Of a DNA stretch of 22,998 nt, positions 1 through 7,203 are shown piece after piece. Within the stretch, counting starts at the first letter, position 1, and the number at the start of each line of letters is the position of its first letter. Position numbers and translations under genes: made by a program. The notes beneath the pieces are model-generated. The model saw nothing but the letters and a program-made list of their open reading frames with translations, did no database searches and was not told where the DNA came from. The stretch comes from JAVBOP01 sp031550405 (GTDB lineage: Bacteria > Bacteroidota > Ignavibacteria > Kapaibacteriales > UBA2268), in contig JAVBOP010000183.1 in the NCBI GenBank assembly GCA_031550405.1, positions 1 through 22,998 of the forward strand, given 5' to 3'.

Positions 1-293
1 TGCGCGGGGTAAAAGTTTTTGGCGATAAAGACACATCAACCAATCTTCGTTATAAGTTCGGGAAAAATGTAAATTCGGATAAAAAACATTCTCTCCAAAT
101 TCAGGATCCAACGCAGTACAAACTACCGCAGAACAGATTGACCGTCAACAATTTGATAGCAAAAGAGGATTATTATTTTGTCTATCCGACGGATTATCAC
201 CACTACATAAACAAGTTTCGCGACAGCTTCCAGCATGGTGGCATATCGTTAGAAGAGATGATAATTCCAATCATTGAATTAGAACCAAAATAG
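1..293 (+). CDS. porX: PorX-like T9SS response regulator/PglZ-domain protein, C-terminal fragment
   Basis: Open frame from base 3 to a TAG at 291-293, giving about 96 residues of a protein whose start lies left of the window. The fragment contains NLRYKFGKNV, then YYFVYPTDYHHYINKF, and ends with FQHGGISLEEMIIPIIELEPK less its first residue. This tail is typical of the PglZ/alkaline-phosphatase-type domain at the C-terminus of PorX, the response regulator that works with PorY and SigP to control T9SS genes. The receiver domain would lie outside the window and cannot be seen. PglZ domains also occur in BREX defence proteins, but no BREX gene is nearby and two other T9SS-related genes are in the window, so PorX is preferred. 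It converges on dxs with a 49-base gap holding one copy of the recurrent AT-rich dyad. Confidence 0.78.
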   Translation, partial: RGVKVFGDKDTSTNLRYKFGKNVNSDKKHSLQIQDPTQYKLPQNRLTVNNLIAKEDYYFVYPTDYHHYINKFRDSFQHGGISLEEMIIPIIELEPK

Positions 294-326
294 GGCTATA
301 AAACATTATCCTGGCATCTCCGCACG

Positions 327-350
327 TTTTATGAAAATATATTCATAAAA
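327..350. repeat. AT-rich dyad, copy 1 (between porX and dxs)
   Basis: TTTTATGAA, six bases (AATATA), TTCATAAAA: a perfect inverted repeat with 9-bp arms. It overlaps the dxs stop codon (343-345, minus strand) between two convergent genes. The same arm-spacer-arm design recurs in other gaps of this window. The position would fit a weak bidirectional terminator, but the stem is almost all A/T and other copies lie in promoter regions. Confidence 0.75.
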
Positions 351-2319
351 TTTGTGGCGATGACAGGATAGCGGATGTTATGGTGGAGGATATAGCGACG
401 GCGTCAAGGCGGGCGTCCTGTAACAAATCACCCACTGTTCCGTGCTCAATGAATCTGTCGTCAATGCCGATTATATGTACAGAGTTATTGTAATTTTTTT
501 CTGTAACATATTCCAGCACAGAAGAACCAAAACCACCAAGTCTCTGTCCATCCTCTAACGTGAAAATATATTTATATTTAAGCACAATACTGTCAAGCAT
601 GCCAACATCTAATGGCTTTATAAACCGTGCATTTACAACCGTAGAATCTATATCTTCTTCCAACAGTATCTGGCGAACATTTAAAGCAATATCGACCATT
701 TTCCCGATAGCAAGCATACATATATCGCCGTTATGTGATTCAGCAACAATCTCGCTTTTTCCGAGCGGTATCGGCAGCATGTCGCCGCTTTCAGCACCTG
801 TACCATTGCCACGCGGGTAGCGTATGGCAACACAGCCTGTATATTCGTAAACAGCACTATATAACAGGTTACGCAACTCTTGCTCATCTTTTGGAGCGGC
901 GATTATCATGTTGGGAATAATGCGCAGGTATGCAATATCAAAAACACCATGATGCGTTGCGCCGTCTTCGCCGACAAGACCAGCCCTGTCAATGGCAAAC
1001 ACGATATGCAGATTTTGCAAGGCGCAATCATGTATTATATTGTCAAATGCCCGCTGCAAAAAAGAGGAATATATGGCAACTATCGGGGTTATGCCTTGCG
1101 TAGCAATGCCCGCAGCGAAAGTTACGGCATGAGATTCGGCAATACCAACATCAATTACTCTTGCTGGATATTTCCTTGCAACGCTCTCCAAGCCTGTGCC
1201 TTCAATCATTGCCGCTGAAATTGCAACAAGCTTGTCGTCCCTTGCAAACAGTTCCTGCACCGCTTCACCAAAAACATCCTGATACTTTTTCGCCTTAATA
1301 TCAGAAGCCCTGAGCGCTTCGCCCGTAGTTTTATCTATTGAACCTACCGCATGCAATCTGCGGAAATCTCGTTCGGCAAGCTCATATCCTTTGCCCTTTT
1401 GAGTAACAATATGCAGAAAAACAGGACCACTTATAGTCTTGATATTTTGCAGTATTTTAATGAGCTTATGAATGTTATGCCCATTTATGGGACCAAAATA
1501 ATTAAACCCAAGAGCCTCGAAAAGCATGCCGGGAGTTATAATAGACTTGACGCTGCCCTCAAGACGGGAAACCAGTTTGCGCACCCTGTCGCCGCGGCTG
1601 CCGCCCTTGCCTATAATATCCCAGATGTCATTTTTCCATGACTGAATCTTGTGCGAAGAAAAGATGTCATTGAAATAGTGGGAGAAAGCCGAGACATTTT
1701 CATCAATAGATATGTTGTTATCATTCAGTATTACAATGATGTTACGATTTTGGACGCCGGCATTATTCAACGCCTCAAATGCCAGTCCGCCTGTCATGGA
1801 ACCATCGCCGATAACAGCTATGGATTTAAAGTCTTCGCCATTCAAATCGCGCGCTACGGCAATGCCTAATGCTGCAGAAATACTGGTACTTGCGTGTCCA
1901 CAGCCGAAAGCATCATACTCGCTTTCGCTAATTTTGGGAAAGCCGGAAATACCGCCTTTTTGCCGAATAGTATGCAACAATTCCTTCCTGCCAGTTATAA
2001 TTTTATGCGGATAGCCCTGATGCCCAACATCAAAAATAATCTTATCTTTAGGTGTTTCAAAGACATAGTGCAATGCAACCGTAAGCTCAACTACACCCAG
2101 ACCAGCTCCAAGATGTCCACCGATTTTAGTTACCGTATCTATCATAAAATGGCGTATTTCATCGCAAATCTCTGGTAGGCTGTTTTCCTCTAAATTTCGT
2201 AAGTCTTGCGGTATATTAACTTGCGACAGGTATTTATATTCTTTCAATTTTATCTCTATCTTGCTATCAATATATTGCAAATATAATGAATTTTGTGCGG
2301 ATACTTGTCCTGCAATCAC
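343..2319 (-). CDS. dxs: 1-deoxy-D-xylulose-5-phosphate synthase
   Basis: Condenses pyruvate and glyceraldehyde 3-phosphate to 1-deoxy-D-xylulose 5-phosphate, the first step of the MEP isoprenoid pathway; cytoplasmic and thiamine-diphosphate dependent. From the GTG at 2319 the protein is 658 residues. Visible motifs: GGHLGAGLG (68-76), DVGHQGYPHK (97-106), GHASTSISAALG (141-152), the ThDP/Mg motif GDGSMTGG ending in NDNN (171-202), INGHN, KGKGY, and the pyrimidine-domain stretch GEDGATHHGVFD. The family core normally starts near residue 28 (YKYLSQVN), so the first 25-30 residues are an extension or the true start is the in-frame TTG at 2247, which would give 634 residues, closer to the usual length. 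Neither start has a strong ribosome binding site. The gene is divergent from speA. Confidence 0.95.
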   Translation of the reverse strand: MIAGQVSAQNSLYLQYIDSKIEIKLKEYKYLSQVNIPQDLRNLEENSLPEICDEIRHFMIDTVTKIGGHLGAGLGVVELTVALHYVFETPKDKIIFDVGHQGYPHKIITGRKELLHTIRQKGGISGFPKISESEYDAFGCGHASTSISAALGIAVARDLNGEDFKSIAVIGDGSMTGGLAFEALNNAGVQNRNIIVILNDNNISIDENVSAFSHYFNDIFSSHKIQSWKNDIWDIIGKGGSRGDRVRKLVSRLEGSVKSIITPGMLFEALGFNYFGPINGHNIHKLIKILQNIKTISGPVFLHIVTQKGKGYELAERDFRRLHAVGSIDKTTGEALRASDIKAKKYQDVFGEAVQELFARDDKLVAISAAMIEGTGLESVARKYPARVIDVGIAESHAVTFAAGIATQGITPIVAIYSSFLQRAFDNIIHDCALQNLHIVFAIDRAGLVGEDGATHHGVFDIAYLRIIPNMIIAAPKDEQELRNLLYSAVYEYTGCVAIRYPRGNGTGAESGDMLPIPLGKSEIVAESHNGDICMLAIGKMVDIALNVRQILLEEDIDSTVVNARFIKPLDVGMLDSIVLKYKYIFTLEDGQRLGGFGSSVLEYVTEKNYNNSVHIIGIDDRFIEHGTVGDLLQDARLDAVAISSTITSAILSSPQIL

Positions 2320-2383
2320 AGAATTTTTAAGCCTGTCTTATTTTCGATATAGAGCTTATAATCCAATATGTTTTTTCATCATT

Positions 2384-2407
2384 ATTTATGAATATTTTTT
2401 CATAAAT
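2384..2407. repeat. AT-rich dyad, copy 2 (between dxs and speA)
   Basis: ATTTATGAA, TATTTT, TTCATAAAT: a perfect inverted repeat with 9-bp arms and a 6-base spacer, the best copy in the window. It lies in the divergent dxs/speA gap, about 30 bases upstream of the speA -33 element and 65 bases upstream of the dxs GTG, where a regulator could act on both genes. Confidence 0.8.
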
Positions 2408-2437
2408 CTATTGCAATTTTTCTAAAATTAGAAATTG

Positions 2438-2468
2438 TTTGTTCTTCTGCTTTTTTCTGTTATTTTTG
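2438..2468 (+). promoter_or_regulatory. Bacteroidota-type promoter for speA
   Basis: TTTG at 2438-2441 and TATTTTTG at 2461-2468, separated by 19 bases. This matches the primary-sigma consensus of Bacteroidota, TTTG-N19-21-TAnnTTTG. Transcription would start a few bases after 2468, giving a leader of roughly 30-35 bases before the GTG at 2508. The element TTTTCTGT(T)ATTTTTGCA is nearly repeated upstream of trx. Confidence 0.7.
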
Positions 2469-2507
2469 CATTGTGCTGTTTATCATAAAAATATTTGGAG
2501 AAATAAA

Positions 2508-4397
2508 GTGAGAAAATGGAGAATTGAGGACTCGTCGGAACTGTATAATATCGACGGTTGGGGCGCTGGCTATTTCCGCATAAATGACAAGGGCAATGTC
2601 ATCGTTACTCCCCAAAAAAATAATACCGAAATCGATTTAATGGAGCTTATCGAAGAGCTGCAAATACGCGACGTTCCTACTCCTGTGCTGCTGCGTTTTC
2701 CGGATATTCTTGATGATAGAATAAAAACCATTTCCAATTGCTTCAAAATTGCCGCTGAGGAATATGATTACAAGGCTCAAAATTTTATCATATATCCTAT
2801 AAAAGTCAACCAGATGCGCCCTGTTGTTGAGGAAATAATAAGTCATGGCAAAAAATTTAATATTGGGCTTGAGGCAGGTTCAAAACCCGAGCTTCACGCC
2901 GTCCTTGCAATAAGCACTGAAAATTCCCTTATAGTTTGCAACGGCTATAAGGATGAGGATTATATTGAGTTAGCGCTGCTTGCCCAAAAAATGGGTAAAC
3001 ATATTTTTATCGTAGTTGAAAAAATGAACGAACTCAAGCGCATCATAGATGTTTCCAAGCAGCTGAAAATAAATCCAAATATAGGTATTCGCATAAAGCT
3101 GGCGAGTTCGGGCAGTGGCAAATGGGAAGATAGTGGCGGAGATAAAAGCAAGTTCGGGCTGACGTCAAGCGAGCTGCTCGAGGCGGTTGATTTGCTTGAA
3201 AAGCATAAAATGAAGGATACATTAAAATTAATTCATTTTCATATCGGCAGCCAAGTTACGAAAATACGCAGGATTAAGACGGCTTTCCGCGAAGCATCGA
3301 ATTTTTATGTCCAGCTGCATAAATTAGGCTGCAATGTTGAATATGTTGATATTGGCGGCGGCTTGGGCGTTGATTATGAAGGCACCCGCTCTTCCAATAG
3401 TGCGAGCAGCATAAATTACAGCATTCAGGAGTATGTAAACGATGCCATCGCAAATATTGTTGATGCAGCAGATAAGAATAACTTGCCGCATCCAAACATA
3501 GTTACAGAAAGTGGCCGGTCGCTTGCAGCACATCATTCCGTGCTGATTTTCGATGTTCTTGAGGCTAATTCCGTTTCAATGATGGAAGAAAATTTTGAGA
3601 TACAGGGCGACCATCACGAGCTTGTCAAAGAGCTGTATGAAATTTGGGACAGCCTGCCAACCAGCCGTATTTTAGAGGCTTGGCACGATGCACAGCAGAT
3701 ACGTGAAGAATCGCTGGAGCGCTTTAGTCTTGGCGTTCTGGATTTGGAAACTCGTGCTTTGGTGGAAAAAATATTTTGGTCAATCGCTTCCGAAATTCGC
3801 TTGCTTGTGAACAATATCAAGCATCCTGCCGACGAGTTGCGCCAATTGTCGAAAATGTTGACTGATAAATATTTTTGCAATTTCTCGCTCTTTCAATCGC
3901 TTCCAGATTCATGGGCAATTGATCAATTGTTCCCAATTATTCCGATTCACAGGCTGAACGAGCGACCGGATAGAATCGCTACTTTGCAGGATATTACATG
4001 CGATTCCGATGGCAAAATTGATAATTTCATATCAACCACAAATTCACCAAACAGCCTTCCGGTGCATACATTGAAGCCTAATGAGCCGTATTATTTGGGC
4101 GTCTTTTTAATTGGTGCCTATCAGGAAATTCTTGGCGATTTGCATAATTTATTTGGCGATACGAATGCTGTGCATATTGCTATCGACAACGACAAGTACA
4201 ATATAAAACAGGTAATTGACGGCGAAACTGTTGCAGAGGTTTTGGAATATGTTCAGTATAATCCCAAAAAATTGGTACGTGATGTCGAGGGCTGGGTAAC
4301 TTCCGCCGTCAAAGCCGGAAAATTAACTGCTCAAGAAGGCAAAGAATTTCTGTCCATATATCGTTCCGGCTTATTCGGATATACATATCTGGAATAG
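2508..4397 (+). CDS. speA: Biosynthetic arginine decarboxylase (PLP-dependent)
   Basis: Decarboxylates L-arginine to agmatine, the entry to polyamine synthesis. The open frame runs further upstream (to 2439), but the GTG at 2508 is chosen because GGAG (2497-2500) sits 7 bases before it, the promoter lies inside the upstream part, and the product starts MRKWRIEDSSELYNIDGWG as family members do. Length 629 residues, usual for the family. Visible: PLP-lysine motif YPIKVNQ (K99), HFHIGSQ (about 243-249), VDIGGGLGVDYEG, the active-site CDSDGKID (C498) and the C-terminal PYYLGVFLIGAYQEILGDLHNLFGD region, broken here only by quotation. trx follows 119 bases downstream behind its own promoter, so the two are probably separate units. 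Confidence 0.95.
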   Translation: MRKWRIEDSSELYNIDGWGAGYFRINDKGNVIVTPQKNNTEIDLMELIEELQIRDVPTPVLLRFPDILDDRIKTISNCFKIAAEEYDYKAQNFIIYPIKVNQMRPVVEEIISHGKKFNIGLEAGSKPELHAVLAISTENSLIVCNGYKDEDYIELALLAQKMGKHIFIVVEKMNELKRIIDVSKQLKINPNIGIRIKLASSGSGKWEDSGGDKSKFGLTSSELLEAVDLLEKHKMKDTLKLIHFHIGSQVTKIRRIKTAFREASNFYVQLHKLGCNVEYVDIGGGLGVDYEGTRSSNSASSINYSIQEYVNDAIANIVDAADKNNLPHPNIVTESGRSLAAHHSVLIFDVLEANSVSMMEENFEIQGDHHELVKELYEIWDSLPTSRILEAWHDAQQIREESLERFSLGVLDLETRALVEKIFWSIASEIRLLVNNIKHPADELRQLSKMLTDKYFCNFSLFQSLPDSWAIDQLFPIIPIHRLNERPDRIATLQDITCDSDGKIDNFISTTNSPNSLPVHTLKPNEPYYLGVFLIGAYQEILGDLHNLFGDTNAVHIAIDNDKYNIKQVIDGETVAEVLEYVQYNPKKLVRDVEGWVTSAVKAGKLTAQEGKEFLSIYRSGLFGYTYLE

Positions 4398-4398
4398 C

Positions 4399-4420
4399 TT
4401 TATGAATATTTTTTCAGAAA
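4399..4420. repeat. AT-rich dyad, copy 3 (between speA and trx)
   Basis: TTTATGAA, TATTTT, TTCAGAAA: 8-base arms with one mismatch (T to G in the right arm), and the same spacer as copy 2. It begins two bases after the speA stop codon. Confidence 0.65.
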
Positions 4421-4447
4421 ATATTTATAACACTCTTGCTTTTATTG

Positions 4448-4479
4448 CTTGGCTGTAACCTATTTTTTCTGTATTTTTG
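4448..4479 (+). promoter_or_regulatory. Bacteroidota-type promoter for thioredoxin
   Basis: TATTTTTG at 4472-4479 matches TAnnTTTG exactly. CTTG at 4448-4451 is a one-mismatch -33 element with a 20-base spacer. The surrounding bases TTTTCTGTATTTTTGCA nearly copy the speA promoter. Confidence 0.6.
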
Positions 4480-4516
4480 CAATATATTATTAACCATACT
4501 TTTAAGTGAATAAATA

Positions 4517-4840
4517 ATGATAGAGCCAATTGAAGTAACTGATAATACCTTTGAAGCTGAAATTAAAAATTCGGCTATTCCTGTTTTGATAGATTTTTGG
4601 GCTGTGTGGTGTGGTCCTTGCCGGGCAATAGCTCCAAGCATTCACGAGCTTGCTGGCGAATACGCAGGAAAGGCAAAAATATGCAAAGTCGATGTAGATA
4701 ACTCTCCTGAAATTGCTGCCGAATATGGTATTCGTTCAATCCCCACTTTAGTATTTGTCAAAAATGGCGCTGAAACGGATAGAATTATCGGCATTGTTTC
4801 CAAGCAGGAAATTATAGAAAAATTAGACACTATGCTCTAA
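4517..4840 (+). CDS. trxA: Thioredoxin
   Basis: Cytoplasmic dithiol-disulfide oxidoreductase of 107 residues, the normal length for a single-domain thioredoxin. The active site WCGPC is at residues 31-35, preceded by the usual IDFWAVW strand, and the cis-proline is in SIPTLVF (P76). There is no signal peptide, so it acts inside the cell. The ATG at 4517 has only a weak A-rich leader and no clear Shine-Dalgarno sequence, which is common in Bacteroidota. The gene has its own promoter and ends 49 bases from the convergent DUF177-like gene. Confidence 0.95.
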   Translation: MIEPIEVTDNTFEAEIKNSAIPVLIDFWAVWCGPCRAIAPSIHELAGEYAGKAKICKVDVDNSPEIAAEYGIRSIPTLVFVKNGAETDRIIGIVSKQEIIEKLDTML

Positions 4841-4873
4841 ATTCAAAATAATTTTTGCTTTTGCATTGGGAAG

Positions 4874-4890
4874 AATTATGAATATTTTTT
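4874..4890. repeat. AT-rich dyad, half copy (trx / DUF177-like gap)
   Basis: AATTATGAA followed by TATTTT matches the left arm and spacer of the dyad; the right arm (TTTAGTTTT) is lost. It ends on the stop codon of the DUF177-like gene, as copy 1 does on that of dxs. Confidence 0.4.
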
Positions 4891-5411
4891 TAGTTTTGGA
4901 GATCAAGAGATCTTAATTTTTCCCATCGGTCATCATCATCTTTTTGAATGTTATCGGCGGAATGCTCTGGAAAACAATCACTAAAACTTTTGCCAATGTA
5001 TTTCGGAGAAATATGACGCATAGGGATGCCCAAACATAAGGCATCCCTAACTTCATCTGTCAAATCGATATATTCATCTTTTTCATGAATTATGACTTCA
5101 TCTAAGTTTTTGGAAAATCGAGTACTTCCAGAGTTTAATAATTTTTCATTTTCGATAAATACCGTTTGTATTTCAGCGCGAATTAACTCGACATATTCTT
5201 CGCCGGAAATATCGCAGATTAAATTCGCGTGACATTCTACAAATCCGTTAAAAATATAGCGATTATCAATTTTTGACAATTTACCTTTTATAAGAATATC
5301 GCCAAAAAATCCAGCATTGGTATCCTTTATATCTTGAATATTTTCAACGCCTTCGACGATAGAAATATCATACTCTCCATCCGCCATTCCTTGCTTTTTT
5401 ATTTTTAGCAT
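4890..5411 (-). CDS. DUF177/YceD-like protein
   Basis: A 173-residue protein from the ATG at 5411. The frame stays open to 5564 but would overlap the flavodiiron gene, and MLKIKKQGMADGEYDI is how DUF177 (YceD) proteins normally begin. The middle has the domain's pattern FNGFVECHANLICDISGEEY and later EYIDLTDEVRDALCLGIP, matching the usual C-R-C-L-E region and the (D/E)-x-(I/L)-DL-x2-x-VR-x2-L-x-L-x-(I/L)P helix. The second cysteine of the usual CxxC-type motif is replaced (CDISGEE) and the terminal cysteine cluster is reduced to one. YceD is linked to 23S rRNA processing and is usually followed directly by rpmF; here no rpmF follows, only a convergent thioredoxin gene. The start is 46 bases after the flavodiiron stop, so the two are likely co-transcribed. 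Confidence 0.65.
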   Translation of the reverse strand: MLKIKKQGMADGEYDISIVEGVENIQDIKDTNAGFFGDILIKGKLSKIDNRYIFNGFVECHANLICDISGEEYVELIRAEIQTVFIENEKLLNSGSTRFSKNLDEVIIHEKDEYIDLTDEVRDALCLGIPMRHISPKYIGKSFSDCFPEHSADNIQKDDDDRWEKLRSLDLQN

Positions 5412-5426
5412 CTGATTTGTTCCGTG

Positions 5427-5450
5427 ATTTATTAAAAAATATTCATCGAA
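5427..5450. repeat. AT-rich dyad, degenerate copy (flavodiiron / DUF177-like gap)
   Basis: ATTTATTAA, AAAATA, TTCATCGAA on the plus strand. The left arm is identical to the copy at 6716 and the core of the right arm (TTCAT) is kept. It fills the short gap between the flavodiiron stop (5458) and the downstream ATG (5411). Confidence 0.5.
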
Positions 5451-5457
5451 TTGGCAT

Positions 5458-6648
5458 TTATTTTGCGAATGCAGCGAATTTTTTTCCAAATTCAAAACAG
5501 GCAACCAAAGCCGCTTCATCAGGATTCCAATTAGCTGTAATAGAAGCGGCTTCAGGCAATTCAAAGCCGGATTCCTCCAGCATTTTAGTTATGATTTTCG
5601 CAGAATTTGCCGCCCAGCCATACGAACCAAACGCAGCTGCCTTCTTAGCTTGCATACGAATGCCTTTCAGCTCTTCAAGCATCGCCGCTGTTGAATTTAA
5701 GATTCCGCTGTTATAAGTCGGCGAGCCAACCAAAATCGCCTTCGAACGGAAAACCTCCGTGATAATATCGCTATTATCGGCAGTGGATGAATGAAACAAT
5801 TTTATCGTTGCACTTGGGTCGATTTCCCGAATTCCTTCAGCTATCACTTCTGCCATGCGGCGAGTGCTGCCATACATTGTGTCATACACCACTGTTATCT
5901 GATTTTCTTTGTAGGCATTTGCCCATTTTGCATATTTTTCTAAAATTAAATTAGGATTATGCTTCCACATCACGCCATGAGCTGGCGCAATAATACCAAT
6001 AGGAAGATTAAATTTTGCTATTTCTTCTAACTTTTGCGTAACTTTTTTGGAATATGGAGCAACAATATTGGCGTAATACTTCATCGCTTCAAAAATCAGC
6101 TCGCTATTATCAACACAATCGTCGTACATAAATTCAGTCGCAAAATGCTGACCAAAAGCGTCGCTCGAAAACAATATTTTATCACTGTCGAGATACGCCA
6201 TAAGCTGGTCAGGCCAATGCAGCATAGCCGCTTCGATAAAAGTCAGAGCAGAAGCGCCAATATCCAGCTTATCGCCAGTTTTCACAGGAACAAAATTCCA
6301 ATCCTTGTGATGATAGCCTTTCAGCGATTTGACTCCATTTGCAGTACAGTAAACAGGGGTGTTGGGAATGATTTCAAGCACATCGGCAAGAGCTGAGCTG
6401 TGGTCAGGTTCGGCGTGCAGCGCAACAATATAATCAATCGACTTTATGTCAATAATTTTTTGCAAATTATCAACAAATTCCTTTGCAAAAGGTCCCCAAA
6501 CTCCATCGATAAGTACATTTTTTTTATCTTGGATAAGGTACGAATTATAAGAACTTCCGCGATTTGTGGTTAATTGCTCGCCATGGAATTTTCGCAATTG
6601 CCAATCAATTTTTCCAACATACGATACTTTATTTGTTATTTTAAGCAT
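5458..6648 (-). CDS. Class-A flavodiiron protein (FprA type; oxygen/nitric oxide reductase)
   Basis: A soluble 396-residue enzyme reducing O2 to water and/or NO to N2O, used by anaerobes for detoxification. The ATG at 6648 is chosen because the family begins MLKITNKVSYVGKIDW; the frame extends seven codons to a TTG without support. The N-terminal metallo-beta-lactamase-like domain shows the diiron ligands HAEPDH (H78, E80, D82, H83), H144 in MLHWPDQ, D163 in SSDAFG and H224 in APAHGVMW. The flavodoxin domain runs from about residue 251 with the FMN loop DTMYGSTRR and FGSYGWAANSAK. Length and domain order match class A, with no rubredoxin or reductase fusion, so an external electron donor is needed. 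The upstream region (6649-6900) is rich in repeats and palindromes and may hold operators. Confidence 0.92.
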   Translation of the reverse strand: MLKITNKVSYVGKIDWQLRKFHGEQLTTNRGSSYNSYLIQDKKNVLIDGVWGPFAKEFVDNLQKIIDIKSIDYIVALHAEPDHSSALADVLEIIPNTPVYCTANGVKSLKGYHHKDWNFVPVKTGDKLDIGASALTFIEAAMLHWPDQLMAYLDSDKILFSSDAFGQHFATEFMYDDCVDNSELIFEAMKYYANIVAPYSKKVTQKLEEIAKFNLPIGIIAPAHGVMWKHNPNLILEKYAKWANAYKENQITVVYDTMYGSTRRMAEVIAEGIREIDPSATIKLFHSSTADNSDIITEVFRSKAILVGSPTYNSGILNSTAAMLEELKGIRMQAKKAAAFGSYGWAANSAKIITKMLEESGFELPEAASITANWNPDEAALVACFEFGKKFAAFAK

Positions 6649-6715
6649 AGATTTTCTAAAAATTGCCAATAATTATACAAAGCAAGTATAGACACTTTCT
6701 TGCATAAAATATTGT

Positions 6716-6739
6716 ATTTATTAAAATATATTCATAAAT
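6716..6739. repeat. AT-rich dyad, copy upstream of the flavodiiron gene
   Basis: ATTTATTAA, AATATA, TTCATAAAT: 9-base arms with one mismatch (T for G). It lies about 70 bases upstream of the flavodiiron ATG, in its probable promoter region. Confidence 0.7.
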
Positions 6740-6757
6740 AGTGTATATACTGTGTTA

Positions 6758-6880
6758 ATAATTTTACTGAAGTAAATACAGATAAAATATGGATACAATG
6801 TGAATATTTCATATATTTGTTTTTGGATAACACATAGGTAAAATATGGATAATTTTACTGAAAAGTTGAATTTCAACTTT
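6758..6880. promoter_or_regulatory. Repeats and palindromes upstream of the flavodiiron gene
   Basis: Two exact 14-base direct repeats ATAATTTTACTGAA (6758-6771 and 6849-6862) and two exact 13-base direct repeats TAAAATATGGATA (6783-6795 and 6839-6851, the second overlapping the next ATAATTTTACTGAA). A 6-bp palindrome TTTACT-GA-AGTAAA is at 6763-6776 and a perfect 9-bp inverted repeat AAAGTTGAA-T-TTCAACTTT at 6862-6880. Such a cluster in the space between divergent genes suggests protein binding sites, but I cannot name the regulator. Confidence 0.45.
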
Positions 6881-6920
6881 ATTACAAATCAACGAATATT
6901 GTAATTAATCGGATTGATTG

Positions 6921-7135
6921 ATGGATTTGAAGGAAAACGGAATAGCGTAGAAAAACAGGAAAATCGCTACTATCGAAAGTATCAGTTCATCCACGCGAAT
7001 TGAAGGTGCAACGTTTACCGACCATGAAGTGATAAAAACATTCATCCATTTCGGCATGGGGGAATTGCTGGCACTATATTTGTGGCGGCGTAAGGGTTTA
7101 TACCCATGCAGGATGAAAATATGTGCCCCGACATG
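6921..7135 (+). pseudogene. Decayed fragment resembling the N-terminal region of a Fic-family protein
   Basis: Reading the frame of the ATG at 6921 gives nine residues, a TAG at 6948, and then an open stretch to a TGA at 7133-7135. It contains KIATIESISSSTRIEGATF (6960-7016) followed by TDHEV. The pattern I-E-S-I-x-S-S-T-R-I-E-G-x-x-(L/F)-(S/T)-D-x-E-V is characteristic of the helical region before the Fic domain in one group of Fic proteins. The catalytic HPFxxGNGR motif is absent and after about 7040 the translation no longer resembles Fic. I read it as the remnant of a lost gene, possibly a toxin of a toxin-antitoxin pair. The identification rests on recall of the family pattern, not on a search. 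Confidence 0.45.
7075..7082 (+). promoter_or_regulatory. Possible -7 element for the PASTA-tsaE-phosphatase unit
   Basis: TATATTTG matches TAnnTTTG exactly and is followed by a 120-base leader to the proposed PASTA start. The -33 element is poor (TTCG at 7050-7053, 21-base spacer). It lies inside the decayed Fic-like segment, so if real it arose or was recruited there. Confidence 0.3.
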
Positions 7136-7151
7136 AAAGAGTAATGCGGGG
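7126..7151 (+). other. Hairpin in the leader of the PASTA gene
   Basis: CCCCG-A-CAT (7126-7134) pairs with ATGCGGGG (7144-7151), leaving one bulged A and a 9-base loop. The next bases (TGTTATTAAAA) are not a T-run, so it is not a good intrinsic terminator. It may be a leader structure or part of an old repeat. Confidence 0.3.
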
Positions 7152-7203
7152 TGTTATTAAAATATTTAAATATAATATTATCTTAAATGCAAGGAGTACT
7201 TTA

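Noticed and set aside
1..293. BREX-type PglZ
   Set aside because: The tail fits PglZ domains in general, but no BREX genes follow; the adjacent gene is dxs and the window holds other T9SS genes.
2439..2507. Upstream extension of speA from a TTG
   Set aside because: It would put the promoter inside the gene, adds a hydrophobic segment not found in this cytoplasmic enzyme, and ignores the GGAG site before GTG 2508.
5412..5564. N-terminal extension of the DUF177-like gene into the flavodiiron gene
   Set aside because: The family begins at the ATG at 5411, and the extension reads the flavodiiron coding region in another frame.
7126..7151. Intrinsic terminator upstream of the PASTA gene
   Set aside because: The hairpin is not followed by a T-run and lies downstream of the likely promoter; kept only as a leader hairpin.
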